From Oscillospiraceae bacterium (GTDB lineage Bacteria; Bacillota; Clostridia; Oscillospirales; Ruminococcaceae), in NCBI GenBank assembly GCA_017545185.1, contig JAFWQJ010000024.1, forward strand, positions 1 to 43,842: a DNA stretch of 43,842 nt, written 5' to 3'. This document shows positions 43,265 to 43,842 of the stretch, one piece after another. A program made the translations under genes and the position numbers. Below the pieces are notes generated by a model. That model worked only from the letters and a program-made list of their open reading frames with translations. It made no database searches and was not told the origin of the DNA. Positions within the stretch are counted from its first letter, which is position 1; the number at the start of each line of letters is the position of its first letter.

Positions 43265-43842
43265 TACTACGAAGCAGTGTTCATCCTGTTTCATACGGGG
43301 ATGCGTATCTCAGAATTCTGCGGGCTGACGCTGAAAGACATTGACCTGAAGAACCGTATCGTCAATATCGACCATCAGCTTCAGCGCACTTCCGACATGG
43401 AGTATGTGATTCAGACCACCAAGACGAATGCAGGTAAGCGGCAGATCCCGATCACCGAGGAGGTTGCCCGGTGCTTTCAGGCGATCATCGAGGACAGAGG
43501 CAAACCAAAAAAGGAGAAGTTTGTTGACGGATACTGCGGTTTCCTGTACTTCGACGATGAAGGGATGCCGCTGGTAGCGCTGCATTGGGAACATCGCTTC
43601 AACCGCATGGTCAGCAAGTACAACGAGATTTATCGGGTGCAGATGCCGAATATTACTCCTCACGTCTGCCGCCATACCTACTGCAGCAATCAGGCGAAGG
43701 CAGGCATGAACCCGAAAACACTGCAATATCTGATGGGACACAGCGAAATCGGCGTCACGCTTGACGTTTATACGCATCTGGGGCTGGAGGACGCTGCTGC
43801 GGAGCTTCACCGCATGGAGGAAGTCCAGAACGCCCGTCAGGA
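43265..43842 (+). pseudogene. tyrosine recombinase (Tn916/phage integrase type), N-terminally truncated, open at the window end
   Basis: From 43265 the frame reads YYEAVFILFHTGMRISEFCG, TLKDIDLKNRIVNIDHQ, TPHVCRHTYCSNQAKAGMNP and LMGHSEIGVTLDVYTHLG. The catalytic set is present: Arg in GMRISE, His-x-x-Arg in HVCRH, His in MGHS and Tyr in DVYTHL. The N-terminal arm-binding and SAM-like domains are missing; homology begins abruptly at the junction with the McrC fragment. The frame is open back to 43211 and an ATG at 43229 could start it, but those codons come from the antisense of mcrC. The 3' end lies beyond the window. Confidence 0.8.

Overview
The window looks like a chromosomal segment of a fibre-degrading Firmicute of the Ruminococcus (Oscillospiraceae) type. 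Evidence: GC-rich sequence with Gram-positive style ribosome sites and promoters (TTGnnn, 17 bp spacer, TATAAT), low-GC-Gram-positive gene orders (rplS-lepB-rbgA-rnhB-yraN; tig-clpP-clpX-lon-engB; addB-addA), and a run of secreted proteins with type I dockerin modules, the hallmark of cellulosome-forming ruminococci. Species cannot be fixed from sequence reading alone.

Layout. 1-406: remnants of phage genes, ending in a truncated HNH nuclease. 511-8198: addB, addA and a SIR2 deacylase, co-directional. 8273-9308: a lipoprotein with cohesin-like half modules. 9440-10999: metY behind a strong promoter, paired operator-like repeats and a 24-codon leader ORF. 11003-11196: hairpin-rich repeats. 11290-14355 (minus): GNAT acetyltransferase, DHHW-like membrane protein and membrane-anchored peptidyl-prolyl isomerase. 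14652-19870: ferredoxin, rplS with structured leader, three tandem signal peptidases I, rbgA, rnhB, yraN and a zinc-ribbon protein. 19931-22125: thrC and a metallophosphoesterase. 22271-29165: trigger factor, ClpP, ClpX, Lon and EngB. 29347-31676 (minus): nadB-nadC. 31892-39337: four secreted dockerin proteins (one unknown, two carbohydrate esterases, one M4 metalloprotease) separated by strong terminators and a hairpin array. 39600-43842: a graveyard of mobile-element pieces (phage tail genes with frameshifts and deletions, a serine-recombinase fragment, a TnpV-like ORF, an McrC tail and a tyrosine integrase running off the end).

How the parts fit. The core blocks cover recombination repair, ribosome assembly, protein folding and turnover, secretion, and NAD, threonine and methionine synthesis. 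The signal peptidases and the anchored isomerase fit a cell that exports many dockerin enzymes; the dockerin cluster would deacylate plant cell wall polysaccharide (esterases) and cut protein (M4 protease).

The least explained features are: (i) a family of perfect stem-loop modules that recurs in intergenic regions in different combinations; (ii) the metY leader region; (iii) the lipoprotein whose two cohesin-like halves appear in reversed order; (iv) the DHHW-family protein whose signature reads DPCW. No tRNA, rRNA or CRISPR array was seen.
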